Below are positions 45,698-57,692 of a DNA stretch of 64,000 nucleotides, piece by piece. The translations under genes were made by a program, and so were the position numbers. The DNA comes from Peromyscus leucopus (lineage: Eukaryota; Chordata; Mammalia; Rodentia; Cricetidae), in contig NC_051074.1 in the NCBI RefSeq assembly GCF_004664715.2, positions 15,787,678 to 15,851,677 on the forward strand, read 5' to 3'. The notes below the pieces were generated by a model. It was not told the DNA's origin. It was given only the letters and a program-made list of their open reading frames with translations, and did no database searches. Numbering within the stretch: the stretch's first letter is position 1; each line of letters opens with the position of its first letter.

Positions 45698-46007
45698 CTG
45701 AAGTATACATATTAGAAAATCCAAACTTGGCGTCCTCAGAGAGATGTGAGACATAACCTTATTTGGACATTATTCCCAGATGATCACCTCCTATTCTAAC
45801 TCAAACAAACACAACAGACAAACATGAGAAAAAGGTATCAATTATCTTGGGAGTATAGACAAAACATAAAAACTTACCTAGAAGTGTCAATGCTATGGGT
45901 GTATAATAAAATATGAGTTGTTGGAAATATATTTTTCTTTCAATTATTTTGATATATGTAAGTAACTTACAAGATTAGCAAAGATTATGGTTTTTAATAA
46001 TAGAAGT
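45698..46007. other. Spacer between exon-like segments
   Basis: AT-rich, no feature recognised. Confidence 0.4.
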
Positions 46008-46053
<46 letters not shown>

Positions 46054-46060
46054 TGTGTGT
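46008..46060. repeat. (TG)n microsatellite
   Basis: About 25 TG units with one TT interruption. Confidence 0.97.
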
Positions 46061-46124
46061 TTAAATGTGTATGTATAAATGCTGGATTCATTTTACATAG
46101 AACCTGAGTAGAGTTGATATACAG

Positions 46125-46266
46125 GATGGCAGCAACTGTGGATGAGCTGAGATGGAGCGCATCCATAGCATCCCAATCATCTGACAGTCACTCAGGGTCT
46201 CTGGATTGCCAGCGGGAGCTGAGACTTGCCAAGGAGCCAGATGCTCTCATAGCTTTTCATCACAGA
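46125..46266 (+). CDS. Second candidate exon, weaker
   Basis: Plus strand: 'gatatacag' precedes 142 nt, followed by GTAATT. One frame is open throughout, starting ATG GCA GCA ('MAATVDELRWSASIASQSSD...'), and is Ser-rich and charged, unlike random frames here. The acceptor has no pyrimidine tract and the donor is only fair. It lies opposite in strand to the candidate at 45.6 kb, so at most one gene could own each. No family recognised. Confidence 0.25.
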
Positions 46267-46994
46267 GTAATTTCTCTCCCAAGAACAAAAACATACAAGT
46301 ACAAGGATAACATTATTTTTCCTATGCATTCTAAACATTTTTATTCTGGTAAAAAATGAATGTAAATACTAAAACAAAGTGCTTTTCAGATATTAAACTT
46401 TGAAATCCTAAATAATTAATCTTTGTATTCCAATCAAACATTATAACTAACTAAAAAGATGAGAAACATGTACCTTGAGCCCAGTGAATTCTTTATGTCT
46501 ACAGTTGACAAATTCTAAGGATAATTTGGAAGAATCCAATTTTTTTCAGAGCTGAAGAACACAGCAAAAATTATGTAGTAACTTTAGAATTATTTATTTT
46601 CTGAGTTAATAAATTCTAAGTGAGACAATAATAAACACACTAGGAAAACTATAGTCTCTATCCTTGATATCAGTGGCTGGGGTGAAATATTTTGGGGAAA
46701 TTAAGGTAGAATCTGAGACATCACATGTGAGATAAGCCCTGTACTCAGCCATAAGTCTATGCATTAAAGACTTTAGTTTGGAAATTGGAGCCTTAATATT
46801 TCCTGGATATATAAAGAGTTTATGTTCACTGTGGCTGTGTTAATGAGGTGTAAAGTGATGGAGGCAGGTGAGGTATCACCACAGAATCTAAACCATTGCT
46901 GAAGAGCTATTCTGTCATTGTAACAGTTGACTAGCTGTATTTCCTCTAGCAGGTCATAATAGTGGGCATTCCAAAGTCATGAAAGTTTGGTTTT
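46267..46994. other. Single-copy DNA, nothing recognised
   Basis: AT-rich, no element or gene. Confidence 0.45.
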
Positions 46995-47095
46995 TTGCTA
47001 ACCTCCTCTCTCTGTCTCTGTCTGTGTGTCTGTCTGTCTCTCCCCTATCTCTCCCCCTTTCTTCTCCCCTACCATGGATGTGTGTGTGTGTGTGT
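46995..47095. repeat. Pyrimidine/TG low-complexity tract
   Basis: CT and TCTG units pass into a short TG run ('gatgtgtgtgtgtgtgtcc'). It is open in all three plus frames (46979-47340), which explains the overlapping ORFs. Confidence 0.85.
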
Positions 47096-47276
47096 CCCTG
47101 CCTTCTCTCCATTACAAGACACATATATTTGTACACATGCTCACATACCATTTCCCAGCTTTCTCTTGCAGCTGTATCATTCTGTTTCAGACAGTCACAA
47201 GAATATACTTACACATTTCTGTTACACGTTTAAAAAGTTTAATGAATTTTGTAATTAAGTTCACACCTCCTTTCCA

Positions 47277-47280
<4 letters not shown>

Positions 47281-47321
<41 letters not shown>
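47281..47321. repeat. (ATC)n microsatellite
   Basis: About 13 ATC units. Confidence 0.95.
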
Positions 47322-47324
<3 letters not shown>

Positions 47325-48413
47325 TCACCATCAGCTTTAGCAATACCCATGCAAAACTGACTACAAAATTAGTGGATTGTCTAAATTGAAGGGCACAGAT
47401 ATTATATTCTGATCTTGGTAAAAATATAGATTACTAGGATTACAGAAGGAAGGGGGAATCAAATTCTTGTAGGACAAAGTAAATTGTATTTCTTGCCAAC
47501 ATGTCAGCTGGCGCCTCAGTAAAAATTAAAGAGTTACAGAGGGAAGGGTACAGGATCTGTGTCAGAATGAATATGCAGAAGACATACATCGTTCTTAATA
47601 TTATAACAGGCAATTTTTCTTACTTCTTACTAATACTTTTAGGTCTGTAATTTGATAATGAAGTGGCTTTTCATTCTATGTTAACTGAAGTATACGAAAA
47701 ATGTGGTTAATATTTGAGCATTTGAATCATTTTTTAATACATTGGGTACTATGGTATATTTTTAAAGTGGCATAAAACTATAAGACAACACATACATTGA
47801 GAATTATAGGCAGTCGGACACCTTGAAGTGTCTAAATCTGTTAGATGTTATTTTAAAATTTTAAATGAGATATTTGTTATATCAGAAGGATCTGTCATCT
47901 ACAAACAGCCTGATTTCTAATTCTGGTGATGAAACTTACATTAAATATGATAGACTCTCACTTTCTCCTGTAAGCAAAACATAGGTAATCATTTTTACTT
48001 TGGATTGCTAACTCACTAAATTTAAACTGTAGTTTAAATTTTTTCATAAATAAAACACAATACATAAATACTACTACTATTTTAGATAATCCAGCCTTTA
48101 TTTAATTATGTTTATGAACTTTATGTGAAGTAGATTTAGAAAAATCCAAGTCCAGTCCATGCTTATACTTTTATATATTCTCACAATAAAAAACATTTGT
48201 TTTCTCATTTATTAGTGAATCACATAATCTTGGAAGAATATAAAGAATTTGATAACAAGTAATAAAGAACTAAGCATTGTGTTTATCCTATCTCCAGGAG
48301 CTGCTGTTTCACTTTGATAAATATATTTTCCTATCTCTCTTCTTGTACCTGGCTTATCAGTTATTGTTTCAAGAATGACATCTCCCCTATTAATATTTAT
48401 TATAGTTTTATTT
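47322..48413. other. Single-copy AT-rich DNA
   Basis: Nothing recognised. Confidence 0.45.
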
Positions 48414-48499
<86 letters not shown>

Positions 48500-48518
48500 T
48501 ATGTGTGTGTGTGTGTGT
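48414..48518. repeat. (TC)n(TG)n compound microsatellite
   Basis: About 22 TC units switch directly to TG units with scattered TA interruptions. Lies at the tail side of the antisense SINE that follows. Confidence 0.96.
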
Positions 48519-48519
48519 A

Positions 48520-48662
48520 CATACTCAATGGAGTGTATATGTGTAGACCAGAGGATAAGTTGAAGGACTTGATTCTCTCCTTCTACTATGTGAGTCCTGG
48601 AATTGAACTCAAAGCAATAACCAGGCTTGGCTATGGGTGACTTTATACACTGAGCTATTCAG
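48520..48662 (-). repeat. B3-type (B2-superfamily) SINE, old
   Basis: 'gtagaccagaggataagttgaaggacttgattctctccttctactatgtgagtcctggaattgaactcaaag' and 'aggcttggctatgggtgactttatacactgagc' are antisense B3-type blocks. Confidence 0.7.
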
Positions 48663-49422
48663 TGAAAATCAATACGAATTCAAGACAGGAAACATTTAGT
48701 TAAGTGTAATTTCTTTATGACAAAAATGGGAGAAAAGATACATCAAGGGTGCAAGAACAGAGCTGGGATTAGGGGATCAGCCTCCACGATAGTCAGAAAG
48801 CAATAATGTCCTATAACAGACTCCAAGGCTCCAAACTCTATCAAACATCTGAGTAAACTTGGAAGCTGATTCCATTGCAGAGTTTGTAGTAGAGAAACTA
48901 AAGTGGCCAGAACCTAGTTCCCTAATTTCCTAAGCAAACATGCCTGGTAAGTATTCTGGACTATGAGGGAGCCAAGAAGTATCGTTTTAAACCACTGCAG
49001 TAACGGCATTATATTTTGAACAGTCACAGCCACAGCCCACAACCACCAACAAATAACATCAACAAGGGAAGAATATTTTCATCAGTCATTGACAAGTGGA
49101 AGTATTTTTATTATTTTAAAGACTAATTATCTACACAAATACATACATGTGCTTCAGAGTGACTTATTACCATTATATAAATGGCAGTATATCAGTATCA
49201 GTTTGTGAATTTTATTTAAGATGTTGTATTTCACTTTTATGTAAGTGAGCATTTTTGTTCACACAAGAGTTCTGCAAGGAATGTTTTCATGCCAATTAAA
49301 TACTACTTTTATAGCAGTGCCTGTACACATTCTCTGCATGTAGAGTAAATCACTTTTGTTGAACAACATCCTTAGAACAAATCTTATTTATTTATTTATT
49401 GCCTAATATGCAATCCAAGATT

Positions 49423-49470
<48 letters not shown>

Positions 49471-51063
49471 AAAACTTATTTGTAAAACATGAAATATCTT
49501 GAGTTTGTGAAACTGTAATGAACAAAAATGTTCATGTCCTTCTTTTGTGTAGATAGTACTTTCACTTTCATAATATTTTTCTTAATAGAAATATTTTTGT
49601 TATTTATTGTAACAATTATGATTATAGTACTCAAAAGTGTTACTATTTTTTATTTCTTCATGAAGTACACAAACAAATATAGACCTTTCATATAGTTTTA
49701 AAAGTCATGATACCAAATGTCTCCGGAAAATTTCTATTTTTTCTGAAACTTTTGTCCATTCCCTTAATTTATAATGAAAAATATCAAATTGGATTTGATC
49801 TTTAAATAATCATTCTTTTGTGTATCTTCGATACTTTCTGTTTTCATTTCAAACAGCAATCAAAAAGTCCAAATTTTAAAGCTGGAGCAGCTGTTCACCA
49901 AATCTTCAGGCTAGCCAACAGGCCTGTATGCTCTCAATAGGTTTGTGTAACAAATAACTGCAAAGTTCTTTCTGCATAAATCTAAGTTCATGGCCAACTA
50001 CAAAGTTTACATGTGTAAACTAATATTGGAAAAGATGTCTGAGGATGCCCATTTCTGGTCTAGATGAGGACATAAAGTGAGTTAAGAATGGAAGTATTGA
50101 GAGGTTGAAATATTTTTTCATCTAGGTAGATTAAAGTTTGGCTTGAGTTCATCATCATTAATTATCATTTTCTTCAGTACAGTCTTACCAATTCTTTTGA
50201 GGCAAATATAAATTTTCTTCCTTCAAATATTGTGAGTGTAAATGGCACCAAATTATTATTTCAAATAAACACTATCATTTCAAAATAAATAATAAACTTA
50301 GACTGAAGATAAGAATGTTAGAGAGAGAATATGCTAAGTAATCTAGTTCATTTTTGTACATCTGAAAGTTTTATTTTAATTGATAAATTACTATTAGAAG
50401 TATGTTTCAATGATTTTTATATAATATTAGTAAGTATATTTCAAATTATTTTTATCTAAACAAAAAAAAGCAGTTTTAAAACACTTAAATAGAAAATTTA
50501 ACATACATACCAAACTTATCTTGTAGACAAATTAATGTATATAATGAAAATGCTATTATTTTGTTTACCTGATTCTTTTTTATTAGCAGAGCCAACCAGA
50601 AAGACAACAAATGGAATTGTAAACTTTGTGCCTGACTCAATAAAAATAAATAATGATTCATTCAGTCCCAACATTCAATGGCATATTTTTTTTTATGATT
50701 TCAGCTTTGCAATAATGTTATCTATCACTCTGAAATTTTTGGTGCCTATGTGGAAAACATTTTATGGTTCAAGACCATGAATTAATGGCTATGAAAAGAC
50801 AAAGCACTACAACCTCAACTAGAGTGATTCAATCTTAGAGCACTCAAACTTGAACACATAATTCCTCCTGATACAGTGTAGAAGACAACATACCACTCAA
50901 CTAAATCTGAAGAGGGGAGCAGTGGGAAAGTGATACATGAAAAAGTGATGCTACCTGCTCAGGGTCACAATCTTTGCCCAAGTCTCTACTCTCTACTGTT
51001 TTAAGACTCACAAGAAGCCCCTTAGGACTCTAAGATTGTGATGGTAATGTCCAGCATTTTACA
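48663..51063. other. Single-copy AT-rich DNA
   Basis: No elements identified other than the AT microsatellite at 49,424. The frame at 50535-50780 is not supported by motifs. Confidence 0.5.
49424..49466. repeat. (AT)n microsatellite
   Basis: About 21 AT units; self-complementary. Confidence 0.96.
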
Positions 51064-51150
51064 GGGTTTTTTATTTTATAATTTAATTTAATTTTACATA
51101 TCAGCCATGGATTCCCTTGTTCTCCCCTTTAACACCCCTCAAATCCTGTT
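51064..51150 (-). repeat. LINE-1 extreme 3' end
   Basis: T-rich tail complement, then 'acatatcagccatggattcccttgttctcccc', the reverse of the terminal block at 11,897. Truncated to under 100 bp. Confidence 0.75.
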
Positions 51151-51320
51151 TCTAAAGGCATTATGTGCATGGTGAAGTATTTTCAATTCATTTTAGAGGA
51201 TCCATTGTCTTAGTGAGCTTCCCTCTAGGAAGGAATATAGTATCTCTGGGGAACTTCTACGTAGCAGCCACAACAGTCTCTTTCTGTGTTGCTGTGCCCA
51301 ACATAGCTTGTTCCTTGACA
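51151..51320. other. Short unassigned spacer
   Basis: Lies between the L1 end and the solo LTR. Mixed sequence, no element or gene recognised; it ends at the first copy of the cctgcc duplication. Confidence 0.4.
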
Positions 51321-51326
51321 CCTGCC

Positions 51327-51834
51327 TGTTGTATGATATTTTGTGTTCTTACAAACAAATCTTGCCTGGAGATCAGAGGGTGGAGCTAGCCACTAGTTAA
51401 CCATAGAAGCCTAGTAGTGGTGGCACACACCATTAATCCCAGCACTTGGGGAGAGGAAGCAGGAAGATCAGAAGTTCTAGGCCACCCTGGGCAACATGAG
51501 ATTGAACAAATCTAAAAAGAAAAAGAGTCAGGAGGTGGTGGCTCACACCTTTGATCCTAGCACTTGGGATCTCATCCTTTTGTTCCCAGCACATGAGAGG
51601 CTCAGCACTAGCTAGGTGGAAACTTGAATATAAGGCAGGTAGGGATAGGATCTCCTGGCCCATTCAGTCTGAGGATTCATAGAGACAGGATCTCCCCCAT
51701 TAGGTCTGAGATTTCAAAAAGGCAAGAAGTCTCTATCTAGTGGGTGCTGCTCTGCTTCTCTGATTTTTCAGCATTCACCCTCAATATTTGACTCCTGGTT
51801 TTAATTTAATAAGACTAATTAGGATCATGTATCA
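51327..51834 (+). mobile_element. Solo LTR, SINE-bearing family, perfect 6-bp TSD
   Basis: 508 bp, TGTTGTATGATATTTTG... to ...ATCATGTATCA, flanked by cctgcc at 51321-51326 and 51835-51840. The middle holds at least two SINE-like heads ('gtggtggcacacaccattaatcccagcacttgg', 'ggtggtggctcacacctttgatcctagcacttgg'), followed by the U5-like 'tttcagcattcaccctcaatatttgactcctggttttaatttaataagac'. A clean solo LTR left by LTR-LTR recombination. Confidence 0.93.
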
Positions 51835-51842
51835 CCTGCCTA

Positions 51843-52247
51843 TGTGGCAAGGCGATGAAGAAAAGGCAGACACACAGACACTGATACAGAAAAGCTAGAA
51901 TCAGGCGGGCTATGAGTGTTTTGATAGAGCTGCACCAGCTGAACATTAACCAGGGACCTTACTGTTTTTATTATGTGCCGTGAAGGTGTGTGTTTAGCTG
52001 GTCTTAGTAGGGGTTCTCTGTAGACAGCACTTTCAGGCTGTAAATATCCCACAGGAAGAAGCTAAGTTAAAGCTTGCACAATACTGGTCAATTATTCATA
52101 AACACTCATATTTGCACACACTGTTCACATTCACAGTTGGACCAGAGGAAGTCTTTGCCATTCTTCTGAGCCTCTCTGCGAGGTATACATTCACTCAATA
52201 TTGTCTTTTCTTTGGACAGTCTCTCAAGTCTTTCTTCTCTCCCAACA
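51843..52247 (-). mobile_element. Solo-like LTR of a second family
   Basis: 405 bp; on the minus strand it starts TGTTGGGAGAGAAG and ends ...CGCCTTGCCACA. AATAAA (plus 51967-51972) is about 125 bp from its 3' end, as expected for R/U5. It begins 2 bp after the TSD of the neighbouring LTR, so the two sit back to back in opposite orientation. No TSD found for this one. Confidence 0.7.
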
Positions 52248-54164
52248 TTATATCTTCATAATGTGAAATAAAATTTGTGTTAACAATAAACAAATTGTGT
52301 AAACAATGGAAGCACCTGCTCAATTTTGTAAAAAAAAAAAAATGGAATTAAACCCCTTGTTTTGAGTGCGTATTGAATTATTATGGTTATACTTAGATAT
52401 TAAACCATTTTAATTTTGAATATATTTTCTAGATATAAAACATATTTATATCTAGATATTTGCAGATGGTCTTATCAATTTCCAATGCATTGCCAGTTAA
52501 TACAATTTACTACAGTTAGCTGATGACTTTAAAACAATAAATTAATGTGAAGCAGTTAAAGGAAGGACTTGAATGATTTTGAAAAAATATAGTCAGTTAT
52601 GTATAACAAGCTGTTCACCTGGTTAAAAAACTTTTCTCCCCAGCTGGAGACACATAAATTATAATGACATGTGAGACTGCATTGATCATATAGTAGTGGT
52701 AAATACGTAGTGTTAGGGAAGCCTAAAGTGGAATGCTAAGTCCATTATAAATTGTTGTTGTAAGCTTAGGTCAAGAAAGTGATCACATAGGAAGTTCCAC
52801 TATCCATCGTGATAATGAACTTATATTAGATAGGTCAAAGGAACCACACCATAGGGGAATATGACAAGAAAGGGGAATCAAAGAAGAATTAGGAACACAA
52901 GGATTCTCTAGGATGTTTGGTACAGAGCTTGGGGCACAGTGGAACTAAAACTCAAGTTTCAAATGTAACATTTTCTGTTCTCAAATCTTAAAATGCACCT
53001 TCCATTTCCAATCTTGCATTACATATCATTAGTATTTTTATTTTTCTATTCTTGTGTTTACCCACATCCTTCAGCAGTTTTTTTTGTGTGTGTGTGTGTG
53101 GTTATTTCAAGAACAGAGCATATATGTAAGATAGAGCAACATTTTAAATTTTATAATATTTCAAAAATTCGATGCTTTTAAATTACAAATCATTCAATCA
53201 ATACATTATTCATATGGGCATATTTTCACTGAGTTCAATTCAAGAGGTTACTGATAATTTGGAATATATATTTTCGTAACTTGGAATATATATTTTCATA
53301 AATTACAAAAAAAACATTGTTAATAAAAACTTCCCTTGCTTTGACATTTACAGGTTTTAATAATTTATATTTCTCTATGAAGTAAAGCAAGTAACCTCAG
53401 GCAAAAAAAATGTAAGTCCTTCTTTCCCTTGAGGTGACCATATGGGGACAAACCAGCAAATTCAGTTCTCACTTGACTGCACTGTCATCCCTGAGAAGAA
53501 CAGCAATGCTCAGTAACTGCTGGCTCCTTGACCAAAAGAGGATTATGAACATAATATTGTAAATTATTTCAAAGATCTTCTAAACATTCAAGATTCAGAG
53601 TATAAATTTGATAAACATAAAAATTCATAACATGTTTATCTTCTATTTTAAAAACCAAAAATTCAAGAAATTGACGTCATTTCTACAAGTGTATATATAG
53701 AAAAATTCATAGTACTTGCTATTCTGTTACATGTACTTAATACAAAATCCTTGATACCTAGATGCAACATCTTGTTTCTAAGGATAGACATTATTGTTTA
53801 ATAAAGGTGGAAGAATAATTATGATCAATGTAAATTTCCAAGCACTGACTTTACAATCTGCTGGTGCTGGCAACACATGCATGCATATGGATGTCCTTGT
53901 GCCAAATATTGTATCTATTAGCCCCCAAACAGCTGCACAATTGAACATCAGATGTATATGGCATGCTAGAAAGTAAACAGAAACTCGACATATAAGTCAT
54001 GGTGCAAAACCATGACAAAAATTGATATGGATGAAAATTTGAAAAAGATGATTAAATAAAAGTTTAAACCATTATTAACTGCTTAACGCCCTTCTCTTTA
54101 TGAACTTCTTTGTACAAATTTCATAGTATTGTAAGGTATATGAATTTTCTATTTATTAGTTTGT
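52248..54164. other. Single-copy AT-rich DNA
   Basis: Nothing recognised apart from a TG run at 53084-53100, a poly(A) run at 52330-52341, a near-direct repeat 'acttggaatatatattttc' (about 53260 and 53280) and the CRE-like site at 53,672. Confidence 0.5.
53672..53700. promoter_or_regulatory. CRE palindrome followed by TATA-like sequence
   Basis: TGACGTCA (53672-53679) is a perfect cAMP-response-element palindrome, and CpG-containing octamers are rare here. 'gtatatatag' follows 11 bp downstream. No open frame or exon signal is attached, so this may be chance. Confidence 0.2.
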
Positions 54165-54340
54165 TTATTTTTCATATATGTATATGTGTATATGCCAGCA
54201 CACATGTCTCAGAAGCTCAGAGGACAACTTTCTGGAGTCAGAGACCTTCTTTTACCATGTGGCTCCTGGGAATAGAATCCAAGTCATCATGCTGGATGAC
54301 AAGTGCCTTTATCCACTGCCATTTCACCAAATCCCCCTAG
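54165..54340 (-). repeat. B3-type SINE
   Basis: 'gcacacatgtctcagaagctcagaggacaactttctggagtcagagaccttcttttaccatgtggctcctgggaatagaatccaagtcatcatgctggatgacaagtgcctttatccactg' is an antisense B2-superfamily SINE running to its head. Confidence 0.8.
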
Positions 54341-55394
54341 CATTTTGGGGAAATTAATTATAAAATAATGTTAGAAAAGATCCTTTTTTTGCAATAACTA
54401 AAGCAATATATACTATGTAAAATTTGAAGTGAGAGTAATATGCACAAATAACTATAAGAGCACTTCTGAACACACACATCACATCACCAGATGCCATCCA
54501 GTATTACAAGTGGATTTAATACTACCCACAACATCTGCCACACAACTTCACTTATTTTAACTTTGTAGTGCTGCAATTGTAATTGCATTTGAATTCAAGA
54601 TGTATTTTGTAAAAGACAGAGAAGTACACTAAGGATGAAGACTGTAGAAATTGGACCTCTTATAGCACAAATCCCAAGCCAGACCACATCATTCCTTCAA
54701 GTCATCTACTGATGCAGTTGCTATCAAATTTTAGACTATTCTGCTATTGTCTTATTACAAACAGAATTGTAAAAATACCTTTTTCTGTATTATCAAAAAC
54801 TGAATTTCTTCACTCAATACTTTTAAGAATTTTCCTACATTCCCCTTTACTAATATCACATTTGTTGAAAATCAAGGTTCATTGTTGTACATTTTGCCTA
54901 AATCTTTTTACTCTTTAACTTCTTCCCAAGTGTTTTTATTCCAGCAATATTATTTATTTAACATACTTGTTTTACTTTTCAATGCATTCTATAATTTATA
55001 CATATTTATATATGGAAATTCCATGTCAATTTATATGTTTTCATTTTAAATATAGGCTTATTGGTGAACCCTATCTTCCTATGGGGTATTTCCTGGAAGG
55101 GGCATATTATATGAACTCTCTTACTTTTATTAAATATTCTACACTATATAGAAACTTTATTTCTTTTGTATTCATCAATAGAACAGCTATCTAATCCTCT
55201 ATATTTTAAATTTATGAACAAGATTCATATTTGAAATAATTTTATATTGTTATAGAAAATGCATTAGGAGAAAGTAAGATTAGATGAAGAAGAAGGATAG
55301 AATATAGGCAGAAGGACACGTGAGTCATGAAATAAAACATAATTTTAATTTATAATTTATTTTTCTAGTTTAAAAGCCTCAGTTTTTTAATTGA
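54341..55394. other. Single-copy AT-rich DNA
   Basis: No element recognised. The open frames at 54712-54918 and 54967-55194 are Phe/Leu/Ile-rich without motifs. Confidence 0.45.
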
Positions 55395-55397
55395 TGT

Positions 55398-55482
<85 letters not shown>
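55395..55482. repeat. (TG)n(AG)n compound microsatellite
   Basis: About 14 TG units then about 30 AG units with one GGG interruption. Confidence 0.97.
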
Positions 55483-55485
<3 letters not shown>

Positions 55486-55737
55486 TTTCAATTTTCTTGG
55501 TACTAACTTAGCAAAAACTATTTTTGCATTACAAGGCAATCCAATAAATGTTACATTTTTGAGACAGTAATCATGAAAGTTGGGGTTACATTATAATTCC
55601 ACTGGCTATTAGTACAATAGAAATTACATATGACTAGTCACTAAACACATTTGTCATAGTGACCCACTTTGTGAAAGTTAATCATTTTAAAATTTGTTTT
55701 GGAGGTAGTTGTTTTAACCTCATTTTTTTTGTTCTAT
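55483..55737. other. Single-copy target-site region
   Basis: Ordinary AT-rich DNA into which the next L1 inserted. Confidence 0.4.
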
Positions 55738-55752
55738 TTTAAAAAATATCAA

Positions 55753-56756
55753 CTAGAAAATATCACCCTGAGTGAGGTAAGCCAGACTTACAAAGACAAA
55801 CATGGTATGTACTCACGCATAAGTGGATACTAGATGTAAAGCAAAGGATAATCAAACTACAATGCACAGCTCCAGAGAAGACAGGAAACAAGGAGTACCC
55901 TAAGAGGGACATATGGATCACCCTGGGAAGCAGAAATAGATGAGATCTCCATGAGTAAACTGGGAATAAGCAGGGGGGAGCAATAGATGGGAAGGGATGG
56001 GGTATGAGAAAATGAAGGAATGATATCGTTGAGCTGGGGGAGGGATGGAGTGGGAGAGCAATAAAAGAGATGTCTTCATAGAGGGAGACATTATGGGGTA
56101 AGGGAGAAAACTGGTGCTAAGGGAATTCCAAGGAATCTACAAAGATTACCCCAGAATAGACTACTTGCAATAGTCATGAGGATACCTGAACTAGCCTACC
56201 CTGGTAACCAGATTGGTGAATACCCTATCATCATAGAGACTTCATTCAGTAACTGATGTAAGCAGATGCGGAGATCCACAACCCAGTACCAGGCCAAGCA
56301 CCGGGAGTCCAGTGAAGAGAGGGAAGAGGAATTATATGAGCAAGAGAGGTCAATATCATGATGGGGAAATCTATAGAGACAAGTGAACCAAGCTCATAGG
56401 AACACATGAACTTTACACCAACAGCTGTGGAACCTACACAGGACAGGACTAGACCCTCTGCATACAGGAAACAGTTGTGTAGCTTGGTTTGTTTGAAGGG
56501 CCCTGGCAGTGTGATCAGATTCTATTCCTGGTGCATGAGCTGGCTTTTTGCATTTCATTACCTGTAGTTGGACACTTTGCTCACCTTTGAAGCAGTGGGG
56601 AGGGGCTTGGTCCTGCCTCAACTGAATGTACCAGGCATAGATGTTCCCCTATGGGAGAATTCATCCTTTTGGAGGAGGGGGCGAGGGGTGGGTCAGGGGA
56701 GCAGGAGGAGGGATGAGAGGGGGATCTGTGGTTGGTATGTAAAATGAATAAAACAA
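55753..56756 (+). mobile_element. 5'-truncated LINE-1 with 15-bp TSD
   Basis: Begins at the ORF2 C-terminus ('gaaaatatcaccctgagtgaggtaagcc', coding 'ENITLSEVSQT'), then about 900 bp of 3' UTR ending 'ggatctgtggttggtatgtaaaatgaataaaacaa'. The direct repeat tttaaaaaatatcaa is perfect at 55738-55752 and 56757-56771. The A-tail is very short. This UTR differs from that at 23.2/57.7 kb, so it is another L1 subfamily. Confidence 0.93.
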
Positions 56757-56771
56757 TTTAAAAAATATCAA

Positions 56772-57522
56772 ATCATCTTATTTTATTCATATTTAATATA
56801 TAAACTATATAAAATGAATTGATATATGTAAAAGAAGGAATGCTTTACATTTTAATTAATGGCTTTCAAGAAAAAACATCTGGGCAGGGCCATTAATGGA
56901 ATATTAACCTATACAACAATTTAAGGTCCACTGAGTGTTTTTTCAAAAAGTCAGAAGATGATGCACTGTTAAAAGGAAGTTCTTCTTTGAAGTTTTGTTA
57001 GAACAACTGAATAGCTGTGTAGGAACACATCAAAACCTGCTTTGATCTTAAAAGATATTTGGTCAGTCAGAAATAGAGGTGATCAAAATTGCAGAAAAAA
57101 AAAATTTGAGGAAAGAATCGATATGACCTTTAGAATGGAAACTATTTATAGATAGAACACAATAATAAAAAACATATAGTAAATATAGTTGGAAATTTTG
57201 ATATCTCTAAAACAAGGCAAACAAATTTTTGTTAAAACATAACATAAAGAATGGGAAAGTGCCCAGATTTCCAGTACCAAGCAAGTGACATGTCTTGTAG
57301 AGAAGTTCCTAAATCCAATCAGAAAGCAGCTAGTTATCCCCTAAAATTTGTGCAACTTTTGCAATGACAAGTACGGAGTATGCCTATACTTGCAAGGCAT
57401 TCACAGGGTTTGCAGCTAAGTAACACTATTTTTTACATGTCCTCTAACCACCTAAACAGCTCCTTCCAGAACTATGAAAACTTCCTAATCAGTACTAATT
57501 GGGCTTTTCATGTCCCAGGATC
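56772..57522. other. Single-copy AT-rich DNA
   Basis: Nothing recognised. Confidence 0.45.
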
Positions 57523-57536
57523 AAAGTGTGCCTGTG

Positions 57537-57692
57537 CCAATACCAAGCTGTTTTTATTACTGTAGTTCTATAGTAGAGCTTGAAGTCAGGGATTGTGATG
57601 CCTCCAGAGGTTGTTTTATTGTACAGGATTCTTTTGGCTATCTTGGGTTTTTTTGTTTTTCCTTATGAAGTTGAGTATTATTCTTTCCAGAG
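57537..57692 (-). mobile_element. Inverted 5' part of twin-primed LINE-1
   Basis: 'ccaataccaagctgtttttattactgtagttctatagtagagcttgaagtcagggattgtgatgcctccagagg' is antisense L1 ORF2. It joins directly to a sense 3' UTR at about 57,692, and both parts lie between one pair of TSDs. Confidence 0.9.
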
